Of a DNA stretch of 64,000 nucleotides, positions 21,211 through 33,044 are shown in pieces (positions within the stretch are counted from its first letter, which is position 1; each line of letters begins with the position of its first letter). Position numbers and translations under genes: made by a program. Under the pieces are notes generated by a model that was not told the origin of the DNA, searched no databases, and was given only the letters and a program-made list of their open reading frames with translations. Source of the stretch: Podocnemis expansa (lineage: Eukaryota > Chordata > Testudines > Podocnemididae); contig ML682118.1 of NCBI GenBank assembly GCA_007922195.1, positions 810,433-874,432 on the forward strand, written 5' to 3'.

Positions 21211-22158
21211 ATGGGCCAGCAGGACATCACCACAACCGTGACTGAATTTGTTCTCTTGGGCCTCACCCAGAGTCCTGAGCTAGAACATTTTCTCTTCATA
21301 GTATTCTTCATCATATATCTGGGTACCTGGCTAGGGAATATCACCATCATCATCACAGTGATCTCAGATCACCGGCTCCACACCCCCATGTACTTCCTGC
21401 TGGCTAATTTGGCTTTCCTTGATGTCAGCGACTCCTCAGTTAATACTCCTCGAATGCTCCGAGGTCTCCTCTCCGAGCACAAAACCATCTCATTCAAAGA
21501 GTGTCTCCTCCAGATGTTCTCTTTTCACTTCATCGGGGGTGCCATGGCATTTTTGCTTGTGGGGATGGCAGTCAATCGGTACGTGGCCATTTACGAACCA
21601 CTGCGATATTTGATTATCATGAATTGGGGTGTGTGCACTGGGCTAGTGGCAGGGGCATGGCTGGGTGGATTGGCTCACTCTGCTGTTCAGATTGGACTGC
21701 TCCTCCAGTTACCTTTTTGTGGGCCGAATGTCCTGGACAATTTTTACTGTGATGTCCCACAAGTCATCAAAATGGCCTGCACCAACACCCACATGGTCGA
21801 GCTGCAGATGGTCTTCAATGGTGGAGTGCTGCTAGTACTTGTATTCATTATTCTGCTCGTATCCTATGCCATCATCTTAGTCAAAATCAAGGCACACGTC
21901 ACGGAGGGGAAGATTAAGGCTCTGTCCACCTGTGGGGCCCAGATTATGGTGGTGTGTTTAATATTTATCCCCACCATCTTCATCTATGCTCGGCCCTTCA
22001 AGAAATTTGCCCTGGACAAGGTAGCCTCAGTCATTTATACTGTAATCACCCCACTGCTGAACCCAATGATCTACACCCTAAGAAATGAAGAGATGAAGAA
22101 GGCCATTAGGAGAATGCTGAGAAGAATGCTGTTCTCAGGGGCAACAATAAAGGCATAA
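21211..22158 (+). CDS. Olfactory receptor, class II, OR4-like, with unusual NRY motif
   Basis: A 315-residue single-exon GPCR. TM1 has WLGN; TM2 begins HTPMYFLLANLAFLD; extracellular loop 2 has LPFCGPNVLDNFYCDVPQV then MAC, the OR4 signature; TM6 has KIKALSTCGAQI; TM7 ends NPMIYTLRNEEMKKAI. All place it in or next to family OR4, which detects odorants at olfactory cilia through Golf (family knowledge). The TM3 cytoplasmic end reads MAVNRYVAIYEPLRY instead of the usual MAYDRYVAICKPLHY: Asp to Asn in the DRY motif, the Cys lost, and Lys to Glu two residues on. The frame is otherwise intact and the start sits 23 bases after a splice acceptor. No classical NXS/T site is evident near the N-terminus (MGQQDITTTV), which is unusual for ORs. 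It could be functional with altered coupling, or decaying. A partner OR4-like pseudogene lies at 43.1 kb. Confidence 0.93.
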   Translation: MGQQDITTTVTEFVLLGLTQSPELEHFLFIVFFIIYLGTWLGNITIIITVISDHRLHTPMYFLLANLAFLDVSDSSVNTPRMLRGLLSEHKTISFKECLLQMFSFHFIGGAMAFLLVGMAVNRYVAIYEPLRYLIIMNWGVCTGLVAGAWLGGLAHSAVQIGLLLQLPFCGPNVLDNFYCDVPQVIKMACTNTHMVELQMVFNGGVLLVLVFIILLVSYAIILVKIKAHVTEGKIKALSTCGAQIMVVCLIFIPTIFIYARPFKKFALDKVASVIYTVITPLLNPMIYTLRNEEMKKAIRRMLRRMLFSGATIKA

Positions 22159-22362
22159 TTATTTTTTGAATGATCATTGCTATTAGAAACCATACCTGAA
22201 CTTATGAGAGTTACTTGCCATGTGAACTGTGTATCCCATCAAAAGGGATCACATCCTGCACACTCCTGAGAAATCCTGTCCCTAAATAAGTGACAGACTA
22301 AGGTCCATAATTTCTGTTGACATCTGCAAGACAAGTGGAGTAAATAAGCACAACTCCTCTAG

Positions 22363-22368
22363 AATAAA
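22363..22368 (+). terminator. Possible poly(A) signal of the 21.2 kb OR
   Basis: AATAAA lies about 205 bases beyond the stop codon. OR 3' UTRs vary widely in length, so use of this site is only a guess. Confidence 0.3.
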
Positions 22369-22374
22369 TAGTTC

Positions 22375-25300
22375 ATATCACCCCTAGTGTAAGTCAATGT
22401 GCAATAGCTGCATTAAAACGCCTAGGCCATATCCCTGACCATCACCTTGCACAGCTCCAGTGAAGTTAATGGCAGAGTTCCCCAGGCACTGTAAGTCAAC
22501 TACAGCCCCACTGGAATCAGTGAGCCAGATCCCTAACTGATAAAATTCACTATGCTCTCAGACCATTTTTCAAAAGCAGCGGATTTGACTGAGAATTTTT
22601 GTTAAAAAAAAAAAAAAGAAAAAGAAAATGAAACTGGCCATCTACTCCAGTGACCCTAGAAGCAGGGGAGTCATGCCTGCGGCCATCAGGGATGACATGT
22701 ACTGTGCAAACACATCTTAGACTCTGACTCAAGCTGCCAATAGTGTCCCAGACCATAAGTGAAGGAGCCCAGGTGCCCAGCCAGTACTAAAGAGGAGACC
22801 ACTGATCAGATGAAGATGACATGAAGGGAAAGTGATTCCCAGCCAGTTCACCTTTGTTTATCCTGTGGGCAGCAGGCGCCATGTCACTTTTAGTGCTCTT
22901 TAAGGACAGGTCTGGAGAGTAAACAGCAGGCTAGGAAGAAATGGGCCCCCAAATTTGATGATCTTTGTGTGGCTCAATGTAAAGTCCATGATGGTGCTAA
23001 TAAACCTGCCAAGTATCCAGACCATGGTCTGGAAGTAGCTAAAAGATGAGAGAAATGATGGGGATGCAGCTGACCTTCAGTGATTCCATGGGGAGGTGCA
23101 CCCGTAGCCCAGAACTCAATTTGAGGGAGCGTGCCAGGATGGAATAGTCTGGAGTATAAAAGATCCTTGGTTACCTGGTGATTCTGGATAGGGATCTGGA
23201 GGAGTTCAGTGAGACTGTGAAAGCTCAGGGTGATGAGCCCTTCTGAGGAGAAGGTGATCTCTGTGGGAAGAGCCAGATCTTCCAAAGGCAGGTAACTTGG
23301 ACTGAGTAAGAGGTGACAGTGACCATGGAGAAGGTCTCCACTTAATAATTCTCTCCCAACCCCTCAAACAGGAATGCACTGACTAGGAAAGTGGATTTGA
23401 TGAACTCCCAGAAGATTGACCTGATGCTGAGCCATATCTATGAACAGTCAGAGGCATAAAATGGAAAGCTAGTTAATTCTTACTTGGGGAAATTATGGCC
23501 CCATTTTGGACTTCAGGGGAAAGATTATACTAGATGATTTGGGATGCACAGATGATGGAGAAGTGAGCTCAGCTCCTGGTACACAAAAAATTCTTGTATC
23601 AGGTATGAAAGGTGACCTATTTGATAAGTTGTTGGGGGCACCTCAGGAATGAAAAGGCCGCTCTGATTTTGTGACACACAGGTTCTCCTGGGAACAGGTT
23701 TATGCAGATATGAAAAGTTGTTACATTTCCTTCACCAAATATCAACTGGCAGGGATCTGGAAACTATCAAAAGTCCCCACAGGTAACTGTGCCTTCAATG
23801 AGGATGCTGCTCAAGAGGATTGACATGGCTTTGGTGGACCCCTTAGAAGAAGTGGTGGACTAGGGGCCATTGGACCCCTGGGCCTCCTGCACTGTTGGGC
23901 CCCACCTGCCATTGCCTGGGATCACAGATCCCCTCCAATCTATGTTCCTGCTCTTTTCAGGAGGGATGGCATTCGGAGGGGGGAAGGGCCTGATTGGCTT
24001 CACAGACTAGACTGCAAAGGTGGGGCGGCTTCTGATGCGACTTGGCCACACCGGAGGTTGTGCTGTACTGCACAGCACAGCTTCCAGCCCTGCACCTGGG
24101 GATAGACCAGCTGACCCAGGGGCAGGGCAGGACAGCAGAGCAGAGCCCACCTTCTGGGATGGCCCAAGTGGTCGATCGGCAAGCCCAGATTTGGGGCAAG
24201 AGAGGAATACAGAGCCCAGCCTCCAGCCCAGGGCAGTTCCACTCCGCCCCCAGCACTAGATGGCAGAGGGCCCCTCAGCTTGTGTTGACTCATGGGCATG
24301 GGTCCCATAGGCCCACCTGTTAATCCAGCCATGCTTAGGAAGACTACCATCATCAATGAATCCTGGTGATTACATACTATGCCACTTTCTAACCCAAAAC
24401 CATATCTCCTTGATCAGATATCACTGCTCACGTGGCACTTCAGTTACGGAAGGTGTTCATAATAGGAGGGGTGCCTAATAAGAATATGATGGATCAAGGG
24501 ATCAATGACATCCAAAGTGATGCAAGAACTATGTGTCCTTTTAATAATCAGGCTACTAAGGGCATATATCCACCACACCCAAACAGCTGGACGGGGGGAT
24601 ACATTAAAAAGGGCCCTGAAAGAGGGTTCAGTGAAATCAGTGGAATTATGGGTCCAATGAATGAACTCAGTTTAGGCATGTAAAAGGAACTGAGGCACTT
24701 TTGGGACCAATGAATGAGAGAGTCCAATGGACACCCATACATGCCTCCATTGAAAAAGAGGGCCCAATGAGATCACTGGGATTATAACCTTTTCACCAAC
24801 TGAATATCTTCTACATTTGGGAGTGGATCAGGGGAAATCTCAAGGGCTGTAGCAGGCCTATGGTTAACCTTCAGAGGAACAGTGGATCTTTCTTGAGCTA
24901 TGTGAGAGTGTCTGTGTTTCTTGTGACCACTGTAGACAGACAGCTAACACTTGGCTGTCACTGGTCAGGTTTCCTCAAACTAGGTGCAAGTGATACAGAG
25001 GTTGTGATAGGTCACTCTCCAGATCCAGACGTCTGTCTCTCAATTCCAACGCCTGAACCCCAGTTTGTCCCAATTTGCAAAGTGACCACTCACTCCTGAG
25101 TCAGTCCAATTGATGTGCAATTGGTCCCAAGCAGTGGATGGCTGCCTTCCGTCTACTTGAGGGATGGTCCCTCAGCAAGCAACCTTGGCCCCAGTTACTA
25201 CACCAGGAGCCACTGTCTACAGAAATTAGACTTACTTCCTATCAGCACACACTCAAGTCTGTGCATTTAACAAAGAAATGGATTGTGCCCAGGCCTCTTT

Positions 25301-25570
25301 GCTCACACCTTCTAAAGATCACACAGCTTTAGAAAAAAAACAACTACAAGTTTATTGATCAGATTATAATTGTAAGTGAGAATATGGCCAATCGTGGCAG
25401 AATCCCAATATAAATGAGTCAGGAGAGACTACAAGAAAATAAAAAGTAAAATATGCATGCTAACCTAGTATTTCTACTTAAGCTTACCTCATACTCCAAA
25501 CAAGTTTATGCTTAAGGTGTTTGGCTCTTAGATGTTTGCACAGCCAGTCTCTGCCTGAGGCTAGTTCTAA
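22375..25570. other. Long intergenic region, no recognisable gene
   Basis: An A-run sits at about 22603-22624. A 103-codon minus-strand frame (22974-23285) and GC-rich frames near 23957-24356 match no family I recognise. Around 24590-24775 the phrase GGGCCCAATGA / GGACCAATGAATGA recurs three or four times at 60-70 base spacing, a possible small tandem repeat. An A-run followed by CAAGTTTATTGATC near 25330-25365 could be the edge of an unnamed retroelement. I see no TIR pairs. Confidence 0.4.
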
Positions 25571-25574
25571 TTAG

Positions 25575-25932
25575 GAATTAGAAGAGGGGCACCATGGAAG
25601 GTGTGGCAAGATGGCCACCCAGAAAGACCATGCTGCCAGCAAATATATAGAAGGAGGAAGGCACCCTGGGAGGAAGAAGATAAAAAAGGATTAATTTGAA
25701 CTAATGGCTAGTTTGAATTAACACAGCTAGATCGGGTTAATTTGAGCTAATAAGTTTTAATCAACCATTACTTCAAAGTTAAGAGAGGTTTTATAAGTTT
25801 GAAGTAAGCTTTTATTAATTTAAACTAAGGGTATTCTTATTTTGAATAAATGAAAGCCAGTGTAGGCATGAATTAATTTAATTTGAATTAATCCTCATTA
25901 ATTCAAATTAAATTGTAAGTGTACACATGCCC
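25575..25932. mobile_element. MITE fragment, GTGTACACATGCCC right end
   Basis: The right terminus (complement GGGCATGTGTACACTT) ends at 25932 after a TTTAATTTGAATTAAT-rich subterminus. The left part carries GGGGCACCATGGAAGGTGTGG, also found in the elements at 3.4 and 37.3 kb. The left terminal repeat is not found, so it is probably truncated. A 19-base direct repeat (CCATAGATCATAACCCAGG) at 25931-25949 and 25968-25986 abuts the right end. Confidence 0.55.
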
Positions 25933-25989
25933 ATAGATCATAACCCAGGGTTCACGGATGCAAACATCCATAGATCATAACCCAGGATG

Positions 25990-26868
25990 CAGAGTCACAG
26001 CTGTACAGGGAAATGAGGTAATGAATAACTTTACAACTTAGACATTCAGATGGCTAGCAATATTTCTCACTATCAGTACCTATAGATCTTTCTCCACAGA
26101 AATGTAGGGTGCAAGAGAATTTAGAAGCTTACTGATTTTCAGCAGCACCTAAATCATTTTCTTTCTTTCTTCCTTGTATCAGTGGTGCTTGATGTGACCT
26201 AAGTTGTCTGTGAAGGAGAACAGGTTGAGAACCATTGGGATGAGGGCTTGTCTTCACATGCAAATCTACAATGGCATGGCTCCATTGGGGCAGAAGTGCT
26301 GTTGGTGTGCTTTACTGAAGATGCTGATTGGAGAGTTTCTTCCACTGGCATATTTAATGCATCTCCCAAAGAATCAACAGCTATGTCAATGAGAGTAGAT
26401 TTCCCACCTCCATAGTGACATTGTTGTACCACATATGTCTGTGGTGTTGACCTACTCTAAATACAGCTTACACCTGTTTTAAAGCCTCTTTCTGCTGCCT
26501 GAATGATGCAATGTTGTGCCAGGGGGGATTTCCTCTGTCACATTCTCCTCCTGAAATCTGAACTGGTGTGCCACTGTGCTCCCTGATTCCCCACTACTGA
26601 GCCCTCACTTACCTCACTTTGCTGGATGAATCCCCATTCTTGGCTCAGCTCATGCCAGCGTCCTCTATGAAACTTTTCTCTCAGGCAGTGACAATATGCT
26701 CTCACTAGCCACTCATGGCATAGTCTGCCAGAAAGCACCCCCAGTCCACAGATACAATTCTGGAAATTGCCATCTTGCAGGGCTCAGGACTCTTCAATGA
26801 CCACTGCAAGCTCATTTAGTTTGGTCTATCATTTAATAAAAAAAATGCTTTGCATTAACTTTTACTCT
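25990..26868. other. Intergenic DNA, no gene seen
   Basis: No frame longer than 77 codons, no family recognised and no repeat edge seen. Confidence 0.5.
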
Positions 26869-26870
26869 AT

Positions 26871-27225
26871 GGGTGTGTTCACACAGCACTCTTATTTCGA
26901 GACAACAGAGGTTGTTTTGAAATAAGAATTCTGCTGTTCACACGACACACAGTTGCTTCAAAACAACGGGAAGCCGTTGTTTCGAAACAACAACGTTGTT
27001 TCAAAGCAAGTTAAACCTAGTTTCTAGGCAAAACAACAGTTGTTTTGCAACTGTTGTTTCGAAACAAGGCAGTGCGAACATGTTGTTTTGGAACAAAGTG
27101 GTCCGAAACAACATTGGATCCTCAGCACCCTGGCCAGGGAACCCTCAGGACCTTGGCCAGGGTGCTGAGGGCTGTCCCTCAGCCCCAGAAAGGGGGCTGC
27201 AGCCTCGGGGGGGGAGGGGTCAGTG
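26871..27225. mobile_element. Harbinger-type MITE, left end preserved
   Basis: The left end GGGTGTGTTCACACAGC is followed by CTTATTTCGAGACAAC and the long TTTCGAAACAA subterminus. The phrase GTTCACACGACACAC matches the 13.2 kb element's GTTCACACAACACAC. The interior begins CCTCAGCACCCTGGCCAGGG, shared with the 60.2 kb copy, and ends in a GC-rich palindromic block (GCCCCAGAAAGGGGGC). No right terminus follows, so the element is cut off near 27.2 kb. Confidence 0.75.
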
Positions 27226-27229
27226 TGTC

Positions 27230-28550
27230 CCTGTATCATCTTCAGGGAGTGTGTTTATACCATACTTGTTATTGTCATGTTCTGGCAGCATCCGGAATGT
27301 CTTTACACATCTGTCCTGTGTCTTGCACTTTTTAGGAATATCTGTGGTTTTTCAATGCCAGCCCTATTTTAGCCAGGTTTCCAGAGCTTGCAAGTAGTCA
27401 TTTTGCAACAGCCCTGACTTTTGCTTATAGCCTTACTCATGCTAACTTTGCTTTATAGCAGCAGGGTTTGATTAGATTAACCAAGCCCCATATACCAGAC
27501 CTCATGTCTTGGGCTCTTTCTACTACACCATTGAGGTCCAGACGCATTAGTTTCACTGCAGGGTAAAAACATGATTCCAGTTTTGTCATACACTATAGAC
27601 TTTGTATGCATATCTATGGCATACAAACACATATCTTTTTTTTAATCTAATTGGATGGCACCTCCTAAAACTCATGTAGGACCTGGAGCTTGACAGCAGA
27701 AATGATTGGACCTGAAACACCTGACTTCTTTATTCTGTTGACAGTTAATAATGGTTTCATTAATTTCTTCATTTATTATTTTCTCATCAACAAAACAGAT
27801 CTTTTGAAAATATCACATTTCTGGTCCTGAGAAGTTCATAAAATAAAAATGTATTGTAACAAAAATAGTTCTATCATAATTTCAGCTCTAAGTCCATTCT
27901 TCATCAGCAGAAGATCTATCATGCCAACAGATGTATATATAAAATGTTTGGGAATTTAATAGCTCACACGCACACCAAAAAAAAAAAATCAAAAACACAG
28001 ATAAAATATGCTTTATTTTTATCTTAGATACTTGAAGATAAAAATGTGGTATTTTGATTCAATATGACTGCATGCACAGTAATTTGGTGAAAACTGCCAA
28101 GCTTTTTATCACTATTTAGGCAGCCAGTGGCATATCAAGAAGCATCTAGGCACACCACACCCAGCAAAATCTATTAGTTTTATTTGCCATAGTGTTTTTT
28201 GAAAACCACTTTAGGTACCAAAGCACCTTTACAAAGCTAGAGTGGTGTACATTACTCCAGATTGTGTAATGCAATATAATATTAATGCACTCAATCTTGT
28301 GTTATTTATTTTAAGTCCACTGAGCTGAACGATCCACAGTGCAAATAAATGTCTACCTACTGATGACCATACTTCTCCAGTTATTGGCAACACCTGTAGA
28401 TCTGGCATATCAGACAGAAGGCAAGTGAGAATCAGGCTCTTGTTTGGAGAGAGCAGTTTCTGTTTCCTCTCCCACTGAGTCATGGAAAATGTGTTACCCA
28501 CGTGCTTGCACACATGAGGTTGTCAGAAACATGCCATCATACTAATCATG
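27230..28550. other. Intergenic DNA, no gene seen
   Basis: AT-rich. Old repeat words (CTTTAGGTACCAAAGCACC, 28209) resemble those at 18.5 kb. A 94-codon minus-strand frame (28229-28513) has no recognisable domain. Confidence 0.45.
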
Positions 28551-28559
28551 ATATCATGC

Positions 28560-28665
28560 TAATCATTTCAAAACAAGACAATGTTGTGTGGACCAAAGCT
28601 TTTTAAAATTGAAGTAACAAGCACTATTTCAATTTAAAACCTGTGTGTGGACATCCCTAAAATGA
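28560..28665. mobile_element. MITE right-end fragment
   Basis: ATGTTGTGTGGACCAAAGC, TCAATTTAAAACCTGTGTGT and GGACATCCC match, in order, the right 110 bases of the elements ending at 3624 and 55169. Nothing of the left half is present. Confidence 0.55.
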
Positions 28666-28669
28666 ATTT

Positions 28670-29880
28670 TCTTTTCTACGTAGGATTATTCTGTAAGTCA
28701 AAGCTGGGTCTCATTACCCAAGTCAACAATTACATCACCATCGCCATTTGCATGCTGTAAGATCTGTTTAACCCCATTTAATCTTCAGCTCATATAAAAC
28801 AGCAAAATTGGTGGAGCTTTGTTGATTTATCCTATTTGATTTGAACAGTTAATCTGGTTTATGCCAGCTGGGAATTGGGCCTGTTTTTTTGACAGAACTA
28901 ATCTGATTAATACTAGCTCTGGGACTGTCTTATTGATAGCAATGTGGCTATGCTAATTTACATACACTGGAGCTCTGTCCCAATGATTTCACAGGACCAA
29001 CAGGAAAATAAGATATTACTCCATGTTATCAGAATTTGACCCATAAATAGTATTTGTGAAGATTTGGAGGTGTTCCCTCAGAGACAGACATCTCTGATGA
29101 GTCAATGTGCATGATGCATTTGTGACAGGAGAAGTCTGAGAGTGGAATCTATGTCCAACTGAAGTTAAGGTCGATATAACTATTGATGCTTGTCAATGGC
29201 CAAGGATTTCATCCTGAGAGTTGATCCACTCAAGCTCACTAATTAATATGGAATTGGCAGCACTATGTTCAGGGAGAAATGCATTGTTGGAAATGATGCT
29301 TTCTCCTGGAAAATTCAGAAGAATATCCTTTTTGACATAATGTTAAGAACAATTCTCTCAACTTCACATAGGAATGGTGTTTGCACTGATTTAAGTGACT
29401 CCCATTAAACATTGTCCTTCAATGCCTTGTTTGAAAATTTACTCTTGGCCATATGCACAAAGGATGCATGAGCTCCCTATAGCTGATTACTAGAAGAACA
29501 ATTGTCCTAGAGAAGTCATAAGGCTTTCAGAAGTTGTACTTAAATCATAGGTGGAAGAGTTTCTTTCTTCCTTGTTCACTTTTTAATTCTCTCAAAATGT
29601 AGGCTTTCAAATGAACCTTTATTTTTTCACTAGTAATTCAAAGTGCCTAAATATGTTTGCCAAGATAACCTAGTGAAGTTCAGTGACTTTTCCCCCTTTA
29701 CAGTCTACTGAAAATTAAGCTAAAATCTAATTTATATGCTTTGTTTTATTTTTTTTTTGTAACTTGAGTAAATGTGCTGTTAATAAGTACACATTTCCAT
29801 ACTACAGCTATGAATTCCGGATCATATTTTTATCTCAATTTGACTAATACAAATCTGATAAAAATTTGCATGTCACTAGT
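28670..29880. other. Intergenic DNA, no gene seen
   Basis: AT-rich sequence with no open frame on the scale of a gene and no recognised repeat. Confidence 0.5.

Positions 29881-29923
<43 letters not shown>
29881..29923. repeat. (TTG)n microsatellite
   Basis: A TTG trinucleotide run of about 14 units. Confidence 0.95.
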
Positions 29924-29924
<1 letters not shown>

Positions 29925-29925
<1 letters not shown>

Positions 29926-31068
29926 CCATTTCCTTTCTAATTGAAATTAAAGTCAATAGAGATATAATGTAACATTGAAATGAAAGGTAGGAGTTTCAGA
30001 GTTTATTGTCTGTGTCCTCAAAAATTTGCAAAAAATTCAAAATGAGTTTCAACGGGTGAAAATTTGCTTTTTTAAAATTACTCTAATAAGAACTTTGAAA
30101 AATTACTCCAGTATAATCTCATGGTTAGTTACATTTCTTGACCATGATGCTCTTCTCATTTTATATCATTTTCACAATTTAAGAAATCCATTAACTTTTA
30201 TTGAGAAAAATACCAATTTTCTGAAGTAAGAGTGAGAGGAAAATCAGGAGAAAAAATAGCACAGTAATAAGAGAAGATTAGTCTGGAAATGGGGTCTATG
30301 CAGGTAAAAGATTCCTCCCCACTCACCCCCCTTGTTGTTCCTACCCCTGAATAATCAATCTGTTCAGAATTTGTTAACAAGTCAGAAAACTCCATTTGAA
30401 GCAGACAGTGAAAAATGTGTGTCCCTTTAGCCTGATTGATCAGGCTCATTTGTTGGGTGTTGAAAATGTAACAACACAGCTTCTTCTAAGCAAACACATT
30501 TATTCTTAAGGTAAATGCATTACAGAGACCACACCATGAAAATAACACACAGATTTAAACAGACTCTCAACCTCGGAGGAGTCACCCATCTTTCTTATAG
30601 AACCCTTATAGCCAAAGTCTTTCCATCCCTTCCACTAGGGTTGGAGCCCCATTCAACAGAATATCCTGTTCATTCATTGCATCATAAAGAAGCTCTTGTG
30701 TCCATTCAAACTCAGCCTGTCTATACGAAGAGTCTTTTCTTGACTCAGTCTCTGGAAAACTCAGCTGAAATTAGTAGTGGCAAACTTCTTCTGGTAGTGG
30801 CACCTCTCTAGAGCTGTTAAGTCTTAGTGATTTGCTGTAATAACTTTCCTCATTGTTTATAATTCCAGGAGGAGCAGTGACACCCTTCCCAAACATGCAT
30901 AAACTAGCAATATTTTTAACGCCATGACCCCTAGGGATACTGCATGGCGTTGAACTTTGCATCATAGGAGCACCCCATACACTGTAGATTCACTAGTTGC
31001 TCCATCATGAAATATCTCTTTTGCTAAGTGAACTAGATAGACAAATCTACTCATAAAAGTGAAGGTGT
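29925..31068. other. Intergenic DNA, no gene seen
   Basis: Frames of 60-98 codons on both strands are not recognisable. No repeat boundary is seen. Confidence 0.5.
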
Positions 31069-31071
31069 CTT

Positions 31072-31420
31072 GGGCTATGTCTACACTGGAGGCTGAAGTC
31101 AACTTAATAACTTGCTTCAGTCAACTGAACAACTCCTGCCCTGAAAGTCAACTTAAGCATGCAGCAAAGAACTGGGAGCCAATTCGTGTTGCCTGTGGAG
31201 AAAGGCTGGAAGCCAGATTGGGCTACCAGCCCCGCTCCATGGGTGGCAGAGGCTGGCATCTGGAACCTGCCCAGGCTGCTTGAAAGCATGCAGGGGGCAT
31301 GGATATGGTTCCTTCCCTGCCTGCTTGTCAGTGGCCACTTGCAAGTGGAGGGCCTGAAATGGTTGCCAGCCCCTGCAACCCGCGGAGCGGGGCTGGGAAC
31401 ATATGTTAGTAAGTACAAGA
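31072..31420. mobile_element. MITE left part, GGGCTATGTCTACACTGG end
   Basis: The left terminus matches the GGCTATGTCTACACT group exactly and is followed by GAAGTCAACTTAA words. A GC-rich interior (31160-31400) with GCATGCAGGGGGCATGG and facing CCAGCCCCGCTCC / GGAGCGGGGCTGG phrases resembles the palindromic interiors of other members. The right terminus is missing. Confidence 0.6.
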
Positions 31421-31424
31421 AGGA

Positions 31425-31748
31425 CAGGAACCACTGATACTTTATGACTGTTTCTATTTAGGACAGCATCTTATTGTGTGGAATATGGTTCAGTGGGTAA
31501 ACTGGGGAAAGTGGAAATCTGGATTTCTGAGTTATTTTCCCAGTTTTTGGAATGGAGTGTTGCTAATGATGAAAGGAGGAAATTGGAAAAGGAGTGCCTT
31601 ATTTTCTGGACTGACAATAAATTGACCTCTCTAAGCACAAAGCTCCTTCTGAATCCAGTTATGTCTGAGTGATAAAGTCCCTTTGGATTAAGTCCCACCA
31701 CCAAATATGTGATGAACAAATAATTTTAAAAGGTCCAAAGCAGTGAAT
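31425..31748. other. OR downstream region, no feature seen
   Basis: Sequence between a truncated MITE and the OR stop codon. No AATAAA is evident on the minus strand within the first 200 bases after the stop. Confidence 0.4.
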
Positions 31749-31750
31749 TA

Positions 31751-32716
31751 TCAGCCCCATAATTTAGATAGTTTTGCTTTCACTGAAAAACACATAATTC
31801 TCCCTAGTATTTTCCCTAGTGCTGTTTTTACTTCTTTGTTTTTCAGGCTATAGATGATGGGGTTTAACAAGGGGGTTAAGATACTATACTGGATGGACAC
31901 TAGTTTGTCTAGAACTAACAAAGATGTGTTTGAAATAGGTCTTGTATAACGACAGAAAGCAGCTAGGTAGTATAATCCGACCACAATAAGGTGAGAACTG
32001 CAGGTGGAGAAGGCTTTATGCCTGCCTTCTCTGGACTGCATCTTCAGAATGGTGGAAATGATGTAAATGTAGGAGACCAGGATAAGAAGGAAGGAATTTG
32101 ACCCTAATATCATTGTAGAAGCAAGAAGTACCATTTGATTGAAGAATGTCTCAGTGCAAGATAAGACGAGTAGTGGAGGGAGCTCACAGCTGAAATGGTT
32201 GATTTCATTTGGCCCACAGAAGTTTAAGTTTAATACAGAAAGAGTGTTTAATAATGAATAGAAAGCCCCAATAATCCATGCTCCACCCACCAGCTGGCTG
32301 CAGACTCGTTTGCTCATGGTCTCTATATAATTCAGTGGATGGCATATAGCGGTGTATCGGTCATAAGCCATTGCTGAGAGAATGAAAACTTCACTACAGC
32401 CAGCCAGAAGGATAAAAAACATTTGTGCAATGCAGACATTGACAGAAATAGTTTTTGTTGCTTCCAAAAAGTTAACCAACATCTTTGGTACAACAGTTGA
32501 GGAATAACAGATATCAACAAAAGATAAATGGAATAGGAAAATGTACATGGGGGAATAGAGGTGAGGATCAGTCTTAATTGTCCACATAATCACCATATTC
32601 CCCACTAGAGTTAATAGGTAAATAATTAAAAATACCATGAACATTAAAGTCTGTAGCCATGGATCTGTGGAAACTCCCAAGAGAATAAACTCAGTCACTG
32701 TGGTTTGGTTTTCCAT
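31751..32716 (-). CDS. Olfactory receptor, class II, subfamily uncertain
   Basis: A 321-residue single-exon GPCR. I choose the start MENQTTVTEF at 32716: NQT at residues 3-5 is the usual glycosylation site and VTEFILLG is the standard OR N-terminal motif. The frame stays open 21 codons further up, but that segment crosses a good splice acceptor. Hallmarks: GNMVIM in TM1; SPMYIFLFHLSFVDICYSS in TM2; SAMAYDRYTAICHPLNY at TM3; CGPNEINHFSCELPPLL then LSC in loop 2; GRHKAFSTCSSHL in TM6; and NPIIYSLKNKEV in TM7. The SCELPPLL loop suggests the family 5/8/13 side of class II; I cannot fix it further by eye. No lesion is visible. Role: odorant detection at olfactory cilia through Golf (family knowledge). 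Confidence 0.92.
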   Translation of the reverse strand: MENQTTVTEFILLGVSTDPWLQTLMFMVFLIIYLLTLVGNMVIMWTIKTDPHLYSPMYIFLFHLSFVDICYSSTVVPKMLVNFLEATKTISVNVCIAQMFFILLAGCSEVFILSAMAYDRYTAICHPLNYIETMSKRVCSQLVGGAWIIGAFYSLLNTLSVLNLNFCGPNEINHFSCELPPLLVLSCTETFFNQMVLLASTMILGSNSFLLILVSYIYIISTILKMQSREGRHKAFSTCSSHLIVVGLYYLAAFCRYTRPISNTSLLVLDKLVSIQYSILTPLLNPIIYSLKNKEVKTALGKILGRIMCFSVKAKLSKLWG

Positions 32717-32736
32717 GCACTCAGCAAATCCATAAC

Positions 32737-32760
32737 CTGAAAGCCCAAGAAATATAGAAC
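32737..32760 (-). other. Putative 3' splice site upstream of the 31.8 kb OR
   Basis: On the minus strand, a pyrimidine-rich stretch ending TTCTTGGGCTTTCAG lies 20 bases before the chosen ATG at 32716. It places the upstream in-frame Met (32779) in the presumed intron and so supports the shorter start. Confidence 0.6.
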
Positions 32761-32916
32761 AGATTTTAGTGACATACATTGATTGGGTTTAATGCTCTAT
32801 GTTCTGTAGAATGAGGCAGGCCATTTAATTTCATTCAGAGAACCCTTTTACTGAGGCTAATAACTTGTGTTTCAGCAAAGCATAACTCGTGTTTGACTAA
32901 AGTGTATCTTGTAGAA

Positions 32917-33042
32917 CAGTGTTTCCCAACCAGTGTGACACAGCACACAGGTGAGCCATCAGGCCTCAGCAGGTGTGCCGTGGAATTTTTTGAAAAATTT
33001 CTCAGAACTCTGGATTGGCTCATGAATATTCATGAGTTCATT
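32917..33042 (+). mobile_element. hAT left-end fragment
   Basis: The end CAGTGTTTCCCAACCAGTG followed by CAGGTGTGCCGTGGAATTTT is typical of a hAT family with GTGCCGTGG-type internal repeats, shared across vertebrates (family knowledge). It stops where the next element begins at about 33045. Confidence 0.5.
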
Positions 33043-33044
33043 TA

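Noticed and set aside
32717..32779. Upstream Met start for the 31.8 kb OR (342 residues)
   Set aside because: The extra 21 residues cross a good splice acceptor and are unlike OR N-termini; MENQTTVTEF at 32716 fits the family.
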